NCBI GenBank assembly: GCA_016764135.1
Contig: JAESSL010000243.1
Span: forward strand, 1 to 5,619
Reading direction: 5' to 3'
Length of the DNA: 5,619 nt
From: Alphaproteobacteria bacterium
GTDB taxonomy: Bacteria; Pseudomonadota; Alphaproteobacteria; UBA8366; GCA-2717185
Positions within the stretch are counted from its first letter, which is position 1. Each line of letters opens with the position of its first letter. The translations under genes were made by a program, and so were the position numbers. This document shows positions 5,121 through 5,619 of the stretch, piece after piece. The notes beneath the pieces were generated by a model. It was not told the origin of the DNA, did not search any database, and saw only the letters and a program-made list of their open reading frames with translations.

Positions 5121-5619
5121 ATGTCATATAAATCAATGAAATACGAAATCAACGACGAGATCGCCACGGTCACGTTCAACCGACCTGCGCAACGCGATGC
5201 GTTCGATATACCCATGCGAACGGAACTGGCCGAAATCATTGCCGAAATCCGGGATGACATGTCGTTGAAGGCGATGATTTTAACCGGCGCCGGCGGCGCT
5301 TTTTGCGCCGGGGGCGACCTCAAAAGCCTGAGCAGCGGAACCCCCAGCGTTCAGGACACGCGCAAACGCGTTCAATCGCTACACGTCTGGTTGCCGGAGT
5401 TGATCAACCTTGAGATTCCCGTCATTGCAGCGGTCGACGGTCCGGCCTTTGGCGCCGGGTTCAATCTGGCGCTGGCCGCCGATTTCGTGCTGGCCTCGAC
5501 CAGAGCCCGGTTTTGCGCCGTCTTCGGACGTATCGGTCTGGTGCCCGACGCCGGTGGCTTTTTTCTACTACCGCGCATCGTTGGTTTGCAACGCGCCAAG
5601 GATTTGATCTTCACCGCGC
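5121..5619 (+). CDS. Crotonase-superfamily enzyme, PaaG/isomerase-like active site (3' end outside window)
   Basis: The first 166 residues of an enoyl-CoA hydratase/isomerase family protein (usual length about 260), open to the right edge. Seen: the substrate-binding loop AFCAGGDLKSL (60-70), whose backbone amides would form half of the oxyanion hole, then PVIAAVDGPAFGAGFNLALAADF (100-122) supplying the other half, and RIGLVPDAGGFFLLPRIVG (137-155). The two catalytic glutamates of classical hydratase (Glu144 and Glu164 of the rat enzyme) align with N115 and F135 here, whereas D143 in VPDAGG lines up with the catalytic Asp region of PaaG-type isomerases. An isomerase or other crotonase reaction is therefore more likely than simple hydration; this is inferred from motif alignment by eye. 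The ATG at 5121 has AGGG six bases upstream; Met6 (5136) is an alternative start. It is divergent from the SDR gene. Confidence 0.92.
   Translation, partial: MSYKSMKYEINDEIATVTFNRPAQRDAFDIPMRTELAEIIAEIRDDMSLKAMILTGAGGAFCAGGDLKSLSSGTPSVQDTRKRVQSLHVWLPELINLEIPVIAAVDGPAFGAGFNLALAADFVLASTRARFCAVFGRIGLVPDAGGFFLLPRIVGLQRAKDLIFTA

Noticed and set aside
4526..5131. A 201-codon open frame on the plus strand
   Set aside because: It is antisense to the well supported SDR gene for most of its length, has no ribosome binding site, and resembles no family. Its tail overlaps the crotonase start in another frame.

Overview
The window looks like chromosomal DNA from a proteobacterium, most likely an alphaproteobacterium of the Rhodospirillales type. 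That placement rests on the moderately GC-rich coding style, the AGGAG-type ribosome binding sites and the style of the proteins; it is a judgement by eye, not a search result. There are no tRNA or rRNA genes, no mobile elements and no CRISPR repeats.

Layout, left to right. (1) The C-terminal two thirds of an acyl-CoA dehydrogenase (+) enters from the left edge. (2) Convergent to it are two small minus-strand genes: a free-standing cyclic-nucleotide-binding domain protein and, upstream of it, a 73-residue single-domain biotin carboxyl carrier protein. (3) A divergent intergenic region of about 306 bp carries a perfect 15-nt palindrome and two weaker inverted repeats. (4) A large (+) gene encodes a 702-residue NDP-forming acyl-CoA synthetase in which the CoA-ligase and ATP-grasp halves are fused. 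It ends at a strong rho-independent terminator. (5) Convergent to that is a minus-strand short-chain dehydrogenase of the peroxisomal multifunctional-enzyme (MFE-2/HSD17B4) type. (6) A second divergent spacer of 142 bp leads to a (+) crotonase-superfamily gene cut by the right edge. Its active site looks like PaaG or an isomerase, not like a classical enoyl-CoA hydratase.

Read together, this is an acyl-CoA metabolism locus. It offers thioester activation (NDP-forming ligase), alpha,beta-dehydrogenation (acyl-CoA dehydrogenase), isomerisation or hydration (crotonase), 3-hydroxyacyl-CoA oxidation (SDR), a biotin carrier that implies a carboxylation step with partners outside the window, and a possible cyclic-nucleotide sensor. 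The genes form several transcription units that alternate in direction, not one operon, so any joint pathway is inferred from proximity and enzyme class. The substrate cannot be read from the sequence. All complete genes appear intact, with no frameshifts. No clearly new system type is visible. The most notable points are the orphan biotin carrier, the orphan cyclic-nucleotide-binding protein beside a PatZ-like ligase without an acetyltransferase domain, the crotonase active site, and the palindromes in the divergent spacers.
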